In this document: one piece after another, positions 7,592 through 15,685 of the stretch
How the letters are laid out: every line of letters starts with the position of its first letter
Numbering within the stretch: position 1 is the stretch's first letter
DNA from: Bacillota bacterium
Lineage (GTDB): Bacteria; Bacillota; Bacilli; Paenibacillales; Paenibacillaceae
Direction of reading: 5' to 3'
Length of the DNA: 24,510 bases
Assembly (NCBI GenBank): GCA_023433615.1
Contig: JAEZCJ010000073.1
Location: 1-24,510, forward strand
Notes under the pieces: model-generated
What the model saw: only the letters and a program-made list of their open reading frames with translations
Databases searched by the model: none
Told to the model about the DNA's origin: nothing
Made by a program: the position numbers and the translations under genes

Positions 7592-8515
7592 CTACTCCAA
7601 GTTCAACAACTGATCTCTTAGCTCGACGTATGCGTGGTCCCAGCCCATTTTCGCGTAGAAACGCAGGCAATCGATCCCCTTCAAATACCGCGCGCCGCGC
7701 AGCCGTTCGTCGTAGTGCTCGATAGGATTCCCCAGCGCATCATAATGCCTGCGAAATGCTTCCGCCACATCCTGCCCGGGGATCGCGTCCTCAATCGTCA
7801 CGATGTCAATGAGGAAGTCCCCATACCATGCATTGGCATCGATGATGCCGGTAATTCGGCGACCGTCCGATAGAATGTTCCACTGGTGGCAGTCATTATG
7901 GACAAAATGCCGATGCGGCGCATTGAAATTACTGTAGGCGATCAGCCGCGGATACAATTCTTCGAACACCTTCCGCTCCATGCAGGACGTCTCGAATAAC
8001 GTCATCCAATTGTCCCAGAACGAGCCGGGTTGCCGATTCGCGAACATCCCTTCTACAGCGGCGGACCATGTCGCGTAAGCACCGTTCCCGTCATCGGTAA
8101 GCCAGCCGTAGCCTGTCGTATTGCCGAGATGAATCTGGTTCATATGGCTGATAGATCGAATGAGGTCAGGCAGTATGGCGATTTTCTGCTCCGGACCGAG
8201 ATCGGCAACAATGTTCCCTTGTACCCGTTCGGATATGGCATACAGATAACGATCTTCCTCGCCTACTGCAACGATTCGCGGGTATGGCACGCCGTGCATA
8301 GCGAGCATGTCGGCAATCCGCCGCTCCTTGCGATAGTCGGCATCTGCCTGTCCGAATCGAATGACATACTCTGTCCCTGCGTGCGAGAAGAAGAACACGC
8401 TGCTGAAATTCCCATTGACTTCTGCGGCTGACAGGTTGACGATCGCCTGCCCGAACCGGCTATCCAGCAGGCGCTGTACTTGCGATACGTTTACTTCCGG
8501 CTTAACGTGTGACAT
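7592..8515 (-). CDS. Hygromycin-phosphotransferase-like APH-family kinase
   Basis: 307 residues. It resembles the APH(4)/Hph branch over most of its length: an early SQVQRLLDSRFG helix, GTEYVIRFGQADADYRKERR, PYPRIVAVGE, YAISERVQG, TTGYGWLT and the catalytic loop. The Brenner motif is HNDCHQWNIL at 206-215 (Asp208, Asn213), and the metal-binding segment is IIDANAWYGDFLID at 224-237 (Asp226). Catalytic residues are intact. The GAGGAG site is 11 nt before the ATG at 8515, slightly long. It has its own promoter and terminator, so it is probably monocistronic. The family match supports a small-molecule O-kinase in the cytosol; whether it confers hygromycin resistance cannot be told. Confidence 0.9.
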   Translation of the reverse strand: MSHVKPEVNVSQVQRLLDSRFGQAIVNLSAAEVNGNFSSVFFFSHAGTEYVIRFGQADADYRKERRIADMLAMHGVPYPRIVAVGEEDRYLYAISERVQGNIVADLGPEQKIAILPDLIRSISHMNQIHLGNTTGYGWLTDDGNGAYATWSAAVEGMFANRQPGSFWDNWMTLFETSCMERKVFEELYPRLIAYSNFNAPHRHFVHNDCHQWNILSDGRRITGIIDANAWYGDFLIDIVTIEDAIPGQDVAEAFRRHYDALGNPIEHYDERLRGARYLKGIDCLRFYAKMGWDHAYVELRDQLLNLE

Positions 8516-8562
8516 GCGCTCGCATACTCCTCTATGGTCCTGACTGTGAATCCTATATCTGA

Positions 8563-8591
8563 ATTGTAGGAAGCCGCAGTTGGGTGCGCAA
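8563..8591 (-). promoter_or_regulatory. Promoter of the Hph-like kinase gene
   Basis: Minus strand: -35 TTGCGC (8586-8591, weak), 17-nt spacer, -10 TACAAT (8563-8568, five of six), 47 nt before the start codon. Confidence 0.5.
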
Positions 8592-8609
8592 GGCAGAGTT
8601 CAAGTATAG

Positions 8610-9041
8610 TTAACTATTTTGCCATACGGCGTACTTGTTCATGTCCGGATCATAGAAGTAAAAAGCTCTTCCGCATCCGCCGCTATCCCGAAGCTCGGTG
8701 ACCCTGGCTCCGTCATCTTTCATTTGTTTGTAGATGGCATCGATTTCGGTGACTTCGAAACAGACGGACTCCATTTCATGCTCATCGTTATTTGCGTCCC
8801 AGTCGTGCGTGATGAAGTTCGACGTTTGTTTATCCTTCGTCTCGAGAAAATAAATCCCTTGGCCCGACGCGAGCTTGACGTTGCCTTGAGGCGACAACGT
8901 AATCAACCCGTGCTTCATGAAAAACGCTTTCGTCACGGATGCGTTCTTCACGGGAATGTAAACGCATTCGATCCTCTTCAGACGTGCCTCTTTGTGCGCA
9001 TATTTCTGCTCCAAATCCTGTTTCAGCTCGATCTTGTCCAT
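8610..9041 (-). CDS. VOC-family (glyoxalase/bleomycin-resistance fold) protein
   Basis: 143 residues from the ATG at 9041, chosen for its AAGGAGG site 7 nt upstream. After a charged N-terminal helix (KIELKQDLEQKYAHKEARLK) the VOC core starts at ECVYIPVKNASVTKAFFMKH. It shows the two-module pattern, ending with GRAFYFYDPDMNKYAVWQNS, the DPDxN signature of the last strand. The reading frame stays open upstream through 9140, where it meets the single TAG that ends the preceding VOC gene, so a fused ancestor is possible. It is last in the VOC-AraC-VOC-VOC run. VOC proteins bind or modify small molecules; no substrate can be assigned. Confidence 0.85.
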   Translation of the reverse strand: MDKIELKQDLEQKYAHKEARLKRIECVYIPVKNASVTKAFFMKHGLITLSPQGNVKLASGQGIYFLETKDKQTSNFITHDWDANNDEHEMESVCFEVTEIDAIYKQMKDDGARVTELRDSGGCGRAFYFYDPDMNKYAVWQNS

Positions 9042-9140
9042 ACGTCCGCCTCCTTGAAGCAGTTTTAGCGATTGCGGGATTCCGATTGGCCGATAGTCTT
9101 CCGGCGGCGGATGTTGCGGCATCGGGTTCATCGGGATCAC

Positions 9141-9506
9141 CTACATCTGAATGGCCATCAGCCGGTTCCCGTCGGGATCTTCGAAGATGACCATATTGTT
9201 TTCAAGAATCTCTTTGTGTATGACCACGCCGGACGCTTGCAAGTACTGAAGCGTATGCCGAATGTCGTCCGTTTTGAATAACATCAGAGGTTGGGGCGCT
9301 GGTGCCGCTCCGCTGTTGGAATCGAGCAAAATCTCGGTTCCTTCTAACGGCAGCGTATACACGGTAGACAATCGACTGAATTCATCCGTGAACGGAAGAT
9401 CGAACACTCGACTGTACCATTCCACCGCTCTCTTCATATCCGAGACATGAATAAAGATCGAACCTACCCGTCTCTCGATCTTGCTCCCTCCTGCTTGCTC
9501 GACCAT
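9141..9506 (-). CDS. VOC-family protein
   Basis: 121 residues from the ATG at 9506, preceded by GGGGGAG; this gives the normal VOC length. A second in-frame ATG at 9620, with GGGGAGG 9 nt upstream inside the end of the araC-type gene, would add 38 residues with no recognisable domain; both starts are possible. The domain shows VGSIFIHVSDMKRAVEWYSR and the last-strand VIFEDPDGNRLMAI, with His and Glu at positions that often bind metal in this fold. Its frame runs, after one TAG, directly into the next VOC open frame. Likely cotranscribed with the AraC-type regulator, whose stop is at 9595-9597. Confidence 0.85.
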   Translation of the reverse strand: MVEQAGGSKIERRVGSIFIHVSDMKRAVEWYSRVFDLPFTDEFSRLSTVYTLPLEGTEILLDSNSGAAPAPQPLMLFKTDDIRHTLQYLQASGVVIHKEILENNMVIFEDPDGNRLMAIQM

Positions 9507-9594
9507 CGATGACTCCCCCAGTCTGGATTGTATGCCTTCGCCATAACTTTTAATGACATGCAGCGAAGCAGGCACTGAAGTCGGCTTATAGGCG

Positions 9595-10956
9595 TCAGAG
9601 TTTCTCGCAGCGAAATTCATTTCGATTCGCCTCCCCGTTAGCTATGATCGGAATATAGCATTCAACGATTGTCGTACGCTCCAGATCGGTATCGTCGCCC
9701 GGCACATATATGGCGAACCACCTCCTGGTTCCATCGGATCGGTATCGTTCGGACATCTCCAGCCATCGATACAGCCGATCCAGCACGCCTGTCATCTCCC
9801 CATATGCGCCTGTGCGCATGCGGGCATAGAGACCGCCTTGACCATCAGTATACCCGTCAGCCGGTACAAGGGGGAGCTGCTTAACGGCAGGCCAGACGAT
9901 CCCAAGCTCGAACCAGCTATCGGAGCCGCGGGGAACGCCGTAGCTGCAGGTCATGTACAGCTGAAGAGGCAGCTCAGCAATGGGTGAATGCTCCTTCAGC
10001 CATTGAATGAGGCGATCATCGGCCTCTCTCGCGCAGTCTGGCCCTTCTGCGCGAAAGCCGATCGTACGGGCGGAAGGCAATTGAACGATATCGATCGGCT
10101 CCTGTACCATCTTGCGCTGGACGGGCAGGTAGAGCTTCATCCGCGCAATCGAGCCATTCTCCTGCACGTACTCCTCCAGGTATGGCTGCTGCCCGAGCAA
10201 GAACGTACTGCGGGGCAGCCATTCGGCCAGAACCTGATTCCAAGCCCCGACAATATGCGCCGGATCGCCGTATTGAATTCTGCTGACGGCATACAGCGTT
10301 TCGTCGATTCTCACTTCGAACCAGCCGTCCGTCTTCGGGAGCATGCCGTCCTCGTCGAGGGCCATGATTCGGTACGTGTTGACGCCGCTATCGCTCGAGG
10401 GTTCCACATTGCTGCCGAATACGCGAACGCGATCCGGATCTTTGCCCAGCGTAAGCAGTCGATCATGCAGCATTCGCAGCGCCTGCTCCTCCGGATTCGA
10501 GCTGTCGGACCGGTAGTCGTAAGCGTTCAGTTGAAGGGGACCGATCCGATACACGCGAACGTCGGGAAATCGGTCCGACAGCTCCCGGTCTTCCAGATAG
10601 CTCACGCGCTCGGCAACATCAATCCGCTCGAAGCTATAGATCAGTTCCGATTTGCGGTACATTCCAGGCGTGATGCCGGTCAACTTCTTGAACGCCTTCG
10701 TGAAGGTCTGATAGGATTCGAACCCGCAATCGAGGGCGATCTCCAATACAGGCAGACTCGTTAGACGCAGCCTCCGAGCCGCTTCGCTCGTTCTGCGCTT
10801 ACGGATGTAGTCCTTGATCGGATGACCGGTTCCTGCATAGAACAGCCGGTAGAGGTTGGGAAGCGACATGGCGGCAGCCTCGGCGATCCGCTCAGAGTCC
10901 AATGGATCGAATAAGTGTGCCTCAATATAGGCAATAGCCCGCTGGACAGTATCCAT
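9595..10956 (-). CDS. AraC-family regulator with two GyrI-like effector domains
   Basis: About 453 residues. Residues 1-105 are the double HTH of AraC/XylS: RAIAYIEAHLFDPLDSERIA, then MSLPNLYRLFYAGTGHPIKDY, and the second HTH with ALDCGFESYQTFTKAFKKLT and the conserved GITPGMYR. After about residue 125 come two copies of a GyrI-like (SOUL/RamA effector) domain, each starting with a VRVYRIGPLQLNAYDYRS- or IDIVQLPSARTIGFRAEGPD-type strand and ending with WFEV/WFAIYVP and ECYIPI patterns. Most relatives have one such domain (about 290 residues), so this is an elongated form. The ATG at 10956 is preferred; GTG codons at 10962 and 10971 are alternatives, with GAGGGTGG as binding site. The GyrI-like part probably senses a ligand, possibly a drug. 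It sits between VOC genes, its likely targets. Confidence 0.88.
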   Translation of the reverse strand: MDTVQRAIAYIEAHLFDPLDSERIAEAAAMSLPNLYRLFYAGTGHPIKDYIRKRRTSEAARRLRLTSLPVLEIALDCGFESYQTFTKAFKKLTGITPGMYRKSELIYSFERIDVAERVSYLEDRELSDRFPDVRVYRIGPLQLNAYDYRSDSSNPEEQALRMLHDRLLTLGKDPDRVRVFGSNVEPSSDSGVNTYRIMALDEDGMLPKTDGWFEVRIDETLYAVSRIQYGDPAHIVGAWNQVLAEWLPRSTFLLGQQPYLEEYVQENGSIARMKLYLPVQRKMVQEPIDIVQLPSARTIGFRAEGPDCAREADDRLIQWLKEHSPIAELPLQLYMTCSYGVPRGSDSWFELGIVWPAVKQLPLVPADGYTDGQGGLYARMRTGAYGEMTGVLDRLYRWLEMSERYRSDGTRRWFAIYVPGDDTDLERTTIVECYIPIIANGEANRNEFRCEKL

Positions 10957-10995
10957 GGTCACCGTTACCACCCTCTCTATTAGCGGAGCGGTACG

Positions 10996-11349
10996 TTACG
11001 CGAGCGGACCGCCGATGCAGAATCGATAGCCGTCGGTGTCGTATACGAGAAACTCTCTCATCCCATAAGATTGATTCGCCGGTTCGGACTCCAAGTTAGC
11101 GCCTCTTGCCTTCAAGTCCGCATAGATACCGTCAACATCGTCTACCCAGATATACGTATCCATAAATCCGTTCACGGTATGATTGGGGCGAATAAGTTCA
11201 TTGCTGTCGGCTTTTTTGATCAAGAAGCTTACCCCGTCCCGTTCCACGAATTGCCCATCGATCGTAAACCCGAGCTGATCGCGGTAATAATCTTGCGATC
11301 GCTGCACGTCGGCTACGATTAAACATTGGGACGCTTTGCTTAATTTCAT
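10996..11349 (-). CDS. VOC-family protein
   Basis: 117 residues. Start at 11349 is set by the very strong AAGGAGGT site 7 nt upstream. The domain begins ASQCLIVADVQRSQDYYRDQ (first beta-alpha unit), continues FIDTYIWVDDVDGIYADLKA-like pattern in the second module, and ends with EFLVYDTDGYRFCIGG, the DxDG last-strand signature. The frame stays open upstream to 11577, and a GTG at 11484 with its own GGGAGG site could give a longer form, but the added residues match no domain. It lies 39 nt before the AraC-type gene start and probably leads that operon from a promoter at 11513-11518. Confidence 0.87.
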   Translation of the reverse strand: MKLSKASQCLIVADVQRSQDYYRDQLGFTIDGQFVERDGVSFLIKKADSNELIRPNHTVNGFMDTYIWVDDVDGIYADLKARGANLESEPANQSYGMREFLVYDTDGYRFCIGGPLA

Positions 11350-11512
11350 TGCGGTGACCTCCTTCGTATCGAATCTGTTGAGCGGTAGACTTGACTCGCT
11401 CATCGTTTTGCCTATCATCATTTTGAGCGAGCTCGGTATGGTTACAGGGTAGTAGCCTTTCTTCTTGTTCCTAGCAGTTCCCACCTGAGCACCGTCCTCC
11501 CTTCCTGAATCG

Positions 11513-11546
11513 ATTATAGCAATCCCGCCATTGACACGAGTGTCAA
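11513..11546 (-). promoter_or_regulatory. Extended -10 promoter with upstream dyad for the VOC-AraC-VOC-VOC run
   Basis: Minus strand TGCTATAAT (-10 at 11513-11518). Upstream, 11531-11546 is TTGACACGAGTGTCAA: 7-bp perfect arms around a 2-nt centre. The 5' arm contains a TTGACA, but at 22 nt it is too far to serve as -35, so the dyad is more likely a regulator site. It lies just past the uvrA-like stop. The leader to the preferred start is about 155 nt. Confidence 0.6.
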
Positions 11547-11578
11547 ATTTTATCAACTTGCCATGCTGCCCGTTCACC

Positions 11579-14470
11579 CTACGCTTGAACGGTGCTCACG
11601 GAGAGAATTTCGCTCAGGAACCGCCCCGTATGGGAGCCCGGCATCGCGCATATTTCCTCCGGCGTTCCTTGCGCGACGACCATGCCTCCGCCGTTTCCGC
11701 CTTCAGGCCCCATGTCGATGATATAATCCGCGACCTTGATCAATTCCAAGTGATGCTCAATCACCAGCACGGAGTGTCCCGCATCTACGAGCTGATCGAG
11801 GCAATTGATCAAGTTCTGTATATCTTGCAGGTGCAGGCCGGTCGTCGGTTCGTCCAATAGATACAAGTTATGCGCGCCTCGCTTGATTTTGCCCAGTTCC
11901 GATGCCAGCTTGACGCGCTGCGCTTCGCCGCCGGACAACGTGGTCGAGGATTGCCCGAGTCTCAAGTAGCCTAAACCAAGACGATTCATGACCGTAAGCT
12001 TGTGAAGGATGTAGGGATGTTCGGCAAAGAACGCCACGGCTTCCTCAATGCTCAAGTCAAGAACATGGGCGATATTCTTGCCGTTGAACTTGATATCCAA
12101 CACGCGCTTACTGAATCTGGCTCCCTTGCAGGCTGGACACGTCGTTTCGACGTCTGGCATGAATTGCAGCTCCGTGGTGACGATTCCCTCGCCGTCGCAC
12201 GCCTCGCATCGTCCGCCGTTCTTATTGTTGAAGCTGAAGTCGTTCTTCGTCAGACCGGCATTCGCGGCAGCCTCGGTATCTGCGTAACATTCGCGGATAC
12301 GGTCGAATATCCCGACGTACGTCGCCGGATTCGAACGCGTGCTCCGCCCGATCGGCGATTGATCGATATGGATGACGGCATTCAGATGCTCATAGCCTAG
12401 AATCGCGTCATGTTCGCCCGGTACGATACGCGGGTTGTGCAGCATGGCATGCAGCTGCTTATGCACGATATCGTTGATAAGCGTGCTCTTGCCGGATCCG
12501 GACACGCCGGTCACGCATACGAAGACTTGAAGCGGAATGTCAAGATCGATATTCCGCAAGTTATTGGCCCTTGCGCCTATTACGCTAAGGACTTGGCCGC
12601 TCGGCTTGCGACGCTGCTCCGGGATCGGAATGGTTATGGCGCCGGACAGGAACGCGCCGGTCACGGACGCTGCATTGCGGCACAGCTCATCGGCTGACCC
12701 TTCGCTGACGATCGTCCCGCCTCTCGTGCCTGCTCCGGGACCGATCTCGATAATATGGTCGGCGCTGCGAATCGTCTCCGGGTCATGCTCGACGACGATA
12801 ATCGTGTTGCCGATATCGCGTAGATTCTTCAAGGTATGGATAATGCGTGCCGTGTCCCGCGCATGAAGGCCGATGCTGGGTTCATCCAGCACGTACAGCA
12901 TGCCCATCAAGCCGGAGCTAATCTGGGTGGAGAGCCGCAATCGCTGCGCTTCGCCGCCCGATATCGTATCCGACCTTCTACCAAGATTGAGATATCCGAG
13001 TCCGACGTCAATCAATAGGGACAGCCGTTTCCTGATTTCCTCCGCGATTTGCCGTCCTGCTTGTTCTTTGGGCGGCGAGAAATGGAGTCCTTGCAGGTAC
13101 GATTCAAGCTCCTTGATCGGCGTGTCGCCGAACTCGTATATGTCCCGGCCTCCCACGGTAACGCATAGGCGCTGAGGGCGCAGCTTCTTGCCTGCGCAGT
13201 CGGGACACACGGTTTCCACCATGATACGGCCATAGAATTCGTCTTCCCATGTCTTTGCCGTCCGCTTCAGATACTGTTTATAGGCGCGGTTCACTTGGCT
13301 GACATACCCGATGAAACCGGCTGACTGACCGGCATACTTGTCCAAGGCTGGCTGCGCATCCTCGGGCAGCAGGAGCGGAATCCGCTCCCCGCGCGTACCG
13401 TGGAGCAGCATGTCTGCGGCGTGCTCGGGCAAATCCTTGAAGGGCGTGTCGAGACTGAACCCGTAGTGCCTCGCCAGATTGTAGAACATAAGCCAACGCC
13501 AAGTCGTCGTTCCCGAGGGATTGAACAGCTGCGGATCGAATGCGCCCTTGTTCATGCTCTTATCGGGATTGCGGACGAGAAGCTTTGGATCGGCGCGCAT
13601 GAACATCCCGATGCCCCCGCAGGTTATGCAAGCGCTGTCAGGATTATTGAACGAAAAATGGGACGGCTGCAGCTCACCCATGACCAGTCGATGCGCGGGG
13701 CAGCCGAAGCCTTCGAAGAACGAATGCAGATCGCCGCCAGTCCCTGTCTCCCCGGAGCGTTCGATCTGGACGTAGCCGTCTCCGCCGATTGCCAAGATGC
13801 GCTCGAGGACAGCGCTTGTCTCTGCGGCCAGCGCCGGCTGAATCGAGATCGGTTCCGATACGGCCTCGACCTTGTATTCCGTATCTTCGTCGAATACCGG
13901 CTTATCGTCCAACGCATGCACATGTCCGTTGATTCTGACGCTTCGCATTCCCTTGTGGCGAAGATCATCCAACAAGATTGCTATTTCTTCACCGTTGGTC
14001 GTCATCAACGTGACAGATAGGATGATCCGGGTGCCGGCCGGAAGTTCACGGATCCGATCGGCGATTTGCGCGGTAGAATGCGCCGGGATCGGCGTGCCGC
14101 AATAAGGGCAATGGGCGTCTCCGCAAGCAGCATATAGCAATCGCACATAATCGTTAATGTCTGTCATCGTTCCGACTGTCGAACGCGGATTGGCAGAGCC
14201 TTTTTTCTGCTCGATCGCGATGACCGGAGACAATCCGAACACGAAATCGACATCCGGCTTCCGAGGTTGTTGAACACGGCCTTTCGCGAAGGCAGTCAAC
14301 GACTCCAGCAGCTTTCTCTGTCCCTCTCCGTAGATGACGTCGAAGGCAAGCGAGGATTTGCCTGAACCGCTTACGCCCGTAATAACGGTTAGTTTATCGC
14401 GCGGGATATTCACATCGATGTTCTGTAAATTGTGATGCCGTGCGCCTCGAACTTCAATGAATTGTTTCAA
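11579..14470 (-). CDS. UvrA-family ABC ATPase (divergent paralogue)
   Basis: 963 residues, near the usual UvrA length. Visible: Walker A GVSGSGKSS at 32-40, first Cys pair CPYC 121-124, CITC 281-284, CPDC 422-425, signature ISGGEAQR 503-510, Walker B VLDE 527-530, second Walker A GVSGSGKST 655-663, the zinc hook CEAC 755-758 with CPAC 778-781, signature LSGGEAQR 845-852 and Walker B LLDE 871-874. The region corresponding to the UvrB-binding domain (about 126-255) keeps its length but looks divergent, and the start differs from housekeeping UvrA (GVSGSGK for GLSGSGK; KGRVQQPRKPDVDF). Hence a paralogue (UvrA2/DrrC-like) that repairs damage or gives self-protection is more likely than the main uvrA; no uvrB is adjacent. 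The start is TTG at 14470 with AGGAAGTGA. It lies 11 nt downstream of the ECF sigma gene. Confidence 0.92.
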   Translation of the reverse strand: MKQFIEVRGARHHNLQNIDVNIPRDKLTVITGVSGSGKSSLAFDVIYGEGQRKLLESLTAFAKGRVQQPRKPDVDFVFGLSPVIAIEQKKGSANPRSTVGTMTDINDYVRLLYAACGDAHCPYCGTPIPAHSTAQIADRIRELPAGTRIILSVTLMTTNGEEIAILLDDLRHKGMRSVRINGHVHALDDKPVFDEDTEYKVEAVSEPISIQPALAAETSAVLERILAIGGDGYVQIERSGETGTGGDLHSFFEGFGCPAHRLVMGELQPSHFSFNNPDSACITCGGIGMFMRADPKLLVRNPDKSMNKGAFDPQLFNPSGTTTWRWLMFYNLARHYGFSLDTPFKDLPEHAADMLLHGTRGERIPLLLPEDAQPALDKYAGQSAGFIGYVSQVNRAYKQYLKRTAKTWEDEFYGRIMVETVCPDCAGKKLRPQRLCVTVGGRDIYEFGDTPIKELESYLQGLHFSPPKEQAGRQIAEEIRKRLSLLIDVGLGYLNLGRRSDTISGGEAQRLRLSTQISSGLMGMLYVLDEPSIGLHARDTARIIHTLKNLRDIGNTIIVVEHDPETIRSADHIIEIGPGAGTRGGTIVSEGSADELCRNAASVTGAFLSGAITIPIPEQRRKPSGQVLSVIGARANNLRNIDLDIPLQVFVCVTGVSGSGKSTLINDIVHKQLHAMLHNPRIVPGEHDAILGYEHLNAVIHIDQSPIGRSTRSNPATYVGIFDRIRECYADTEAAANAGLTKNDFSFNNKNGGRCEACDGEGIVTTELQFMPDVETTCPACKGARFSKRVLDIKFNGKNIAHVLDLSIEEAVAFFAEHPYILHKLTVMNRLGLGYLRLGQSSTTLSGGEAQRVKLASELGKIKRGAHNLYLLDEPTTGLHLQDIQNLINCLDQLVDAGHSVLVIEHHLELIKVADYIIDMGPEGGNGGGMVVAQGTPEEICAMPGSHTGRFLSEILSVSTVQA

Positions 14471-14481
14471 CGCTTCACTTC

Positions 14482-15237
14482 CTACGGCTTATTGTCGTTC
14501 ATCGCTCTTCCCGTAATCATCAGCGTATTCCCGTCCGGATCTCTAAAGGTGAAATAGAGGATTGATCCTCGGGAAGACAGCGAATCGATCTGTGCTCCCG
14601 CCGCTACCATGGTCTTGTAGGATTCGACAATAGCGACCGGATCTGCCCTGCGAAATGCCGCCACGAACGATTCGAATATTTCGAGGGGAAGGCCTCTCCT
14701 TACGACGGGCAGCATGCCGCCCCAGCTCTCCGGGTGACGATCCGCAGCATGCTTCAATCGCTGCCTGGCACGGTGGAGAGCGGCCTTAACGGCACCTTCG
14801 CTTAGCGCGAACATGCTCGCCGTCTCTGATGCGGAGAATCCGAATACATCGTGCAAGAGCACGAGTACGACTTGCCTCGGTTCTAGATAGTCCGCCAGCA
14901 ATTCCAGTGCCTCGCGCACGTCGGACACATGCCAATCGGTGTAGGAGACGAGCGTATGCTCATCCAATTCGTATGCATGCACGCTCCGATTTCTTTTGCG
15001 GCATAGATCGATCCATGCGTTGGCGGCAATCCGGAACAGGAAGGTTCTCGTGACCTCCCTGTCCGGGTGCTGGGTATGCCAGCGGAATGCTTTGACTAAC
15101 GTATCCTGCAGCAGGTCTTCGGCATCCCATGAGGAGCCTGTCTTGATCTGGCAATAACGTCTGATGGAAGATACGTGGGACATGCACGCTTCGACAAAGC
15201 GCTCATATTCTTGTCCGCCGCCATGCGATTCCAGCAT
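14482..15237 (-). CDS. ECF sigma factor with half-VOC-like C-terminal tail
   Basis: 251 residues. Sigma region 2 covers about 12-85 (SSWDAEDLLQDTLVKAFRWH, FLFRIAANAWIDLCRKRNRS) and region 4 covers about 107-163 (EPRQVVLVLLHDVFGFSASE, then EGAVKAALHRARQRLK). The remaining 85 residues are not sigma. Residues 200-243 read as a helix (VAIVESYKTMVAAGAQI), a turn and ILYFTFRDPDGNTLMITGR, the signature end of a VOC module; the stretch before it (FESFVAAFRRADP) could also be read as a cut-down SnoaL-like domain, as seen in ECF41-type factors. No anti-sigma gene is adjacent. The start codon overlaps the stop of the preceding VOC gene (TAATG), and the UvrA-like gene follows after 11 nt, so the three are one unit. 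Confidence 0.88.
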   Translation of the reverse strand: MLESHGGGQEYERFVEACMSHVSSIRRYCQIKTGSSWDAEDLLQDTLVKAFRWHTQHPDREVTRTFLFRIAANAWIDLCRKRNRSVHAYELDEHTLVSYTDWHVSDVREALELLADYLEPRQVVLVLLHDVFGFSASETASMFALSEGAVKAALHRARQRLKHAADRHPESWGGMLPVVRRGLPLEIFESFVAAFRRADPVAIVESYKTMVAAGAQIDSLSSRGSILYFTFRDPDGNTLMITGRAMNDNKP

Positions 15238-15659
15238 TACGACTGGTTGCGAACACGCTGCTTGTGCTCATAATAAGGCGATGAAGGCATCTCTTCCACG
15301 ATGCTGATCGCATTGCCGTCCGGGTCGTAGCAATCGAAGAATCGGATGGCGCCGTGATCGTTGAGTTCGCCGATCTGGACGCCCTTCTCGAGCAGCGAAT
15401 CGCGCGATGCATGAATGTCATACGATTCGAAGTTGAAGTAGCATATTCTGTAGGGCCCCGCATCAAAATCGACCGGCTGCTTCTTCTCGACCTTCCAGAG
15501 GCTGACGATCGTTTCCGCCCCCTGGAACTTCAGCCCTGTACACCCGTCATCCCGCGAGATGACCTCTAGATCGAATACGTTCAGGTACCATTCCGTTGAG
15601 CGCTTCATGTCTGTTACGGGAATGAATATGCCGCTTACTCGCGCTGCGATTTGTGCCAT
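15237..15659 (-). CDS. VOC-family protein
   Basis: 140 residues. Start at 15659 has GAGGAGG 7 nt upstream. The first module is VSGIFIPVTDMKRSTEWYLN followed by VFDLEVISRDDG; the second ends in IRFFDCYDPDGNAISIVEEM. The central part GPYRICYFNFESYDIHASRD contains the strand and helix that precede GVQIGELNDHG. A charged tail (YYEHKQRVRNQS) follows. The end of the domain resembles the tail of the ECF sigma factor encoded next, whose ATG overlaps this gene's TAA. First gene of the VOC-sigma-UvrA operon. It may be a ligand-binding or detoxifying protein; the substrate is unknown. Confidence 0.88.
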   Translation of the reverse strand: MAQIAARVSGIFIPVTDMKRSTEWYLNVFDLEVISRDDGCTGLKFQGAETIVSLWKVEKKQPVDFDAGPYRICYFNFESYDIHASRDSLLEKGVQIGELNDHGAIRFFDCYDPDGNAISIVEEMPSSPYYEHKQRVRNQS

Positions 15660-15685
15660 GATGAATCCTCCTCGAATGATGGAAT

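Noticed and set aside
8606..8617. Palindrome ATAGTTAACTAT at the end of a VOC gene
   Set aside because: Short, AT-rich and overlapping the stop codon; no stem-loop with U-tract, probably chance.
9042..9140. N-terminal extension of the 8610 VOC gene starting at GTG 9140
   Set aside because: The GTG follows the previous stop directly with no good ribosome site; the ATG at 9041 has AAGGAGG. Kept as a finding because the frame is open.
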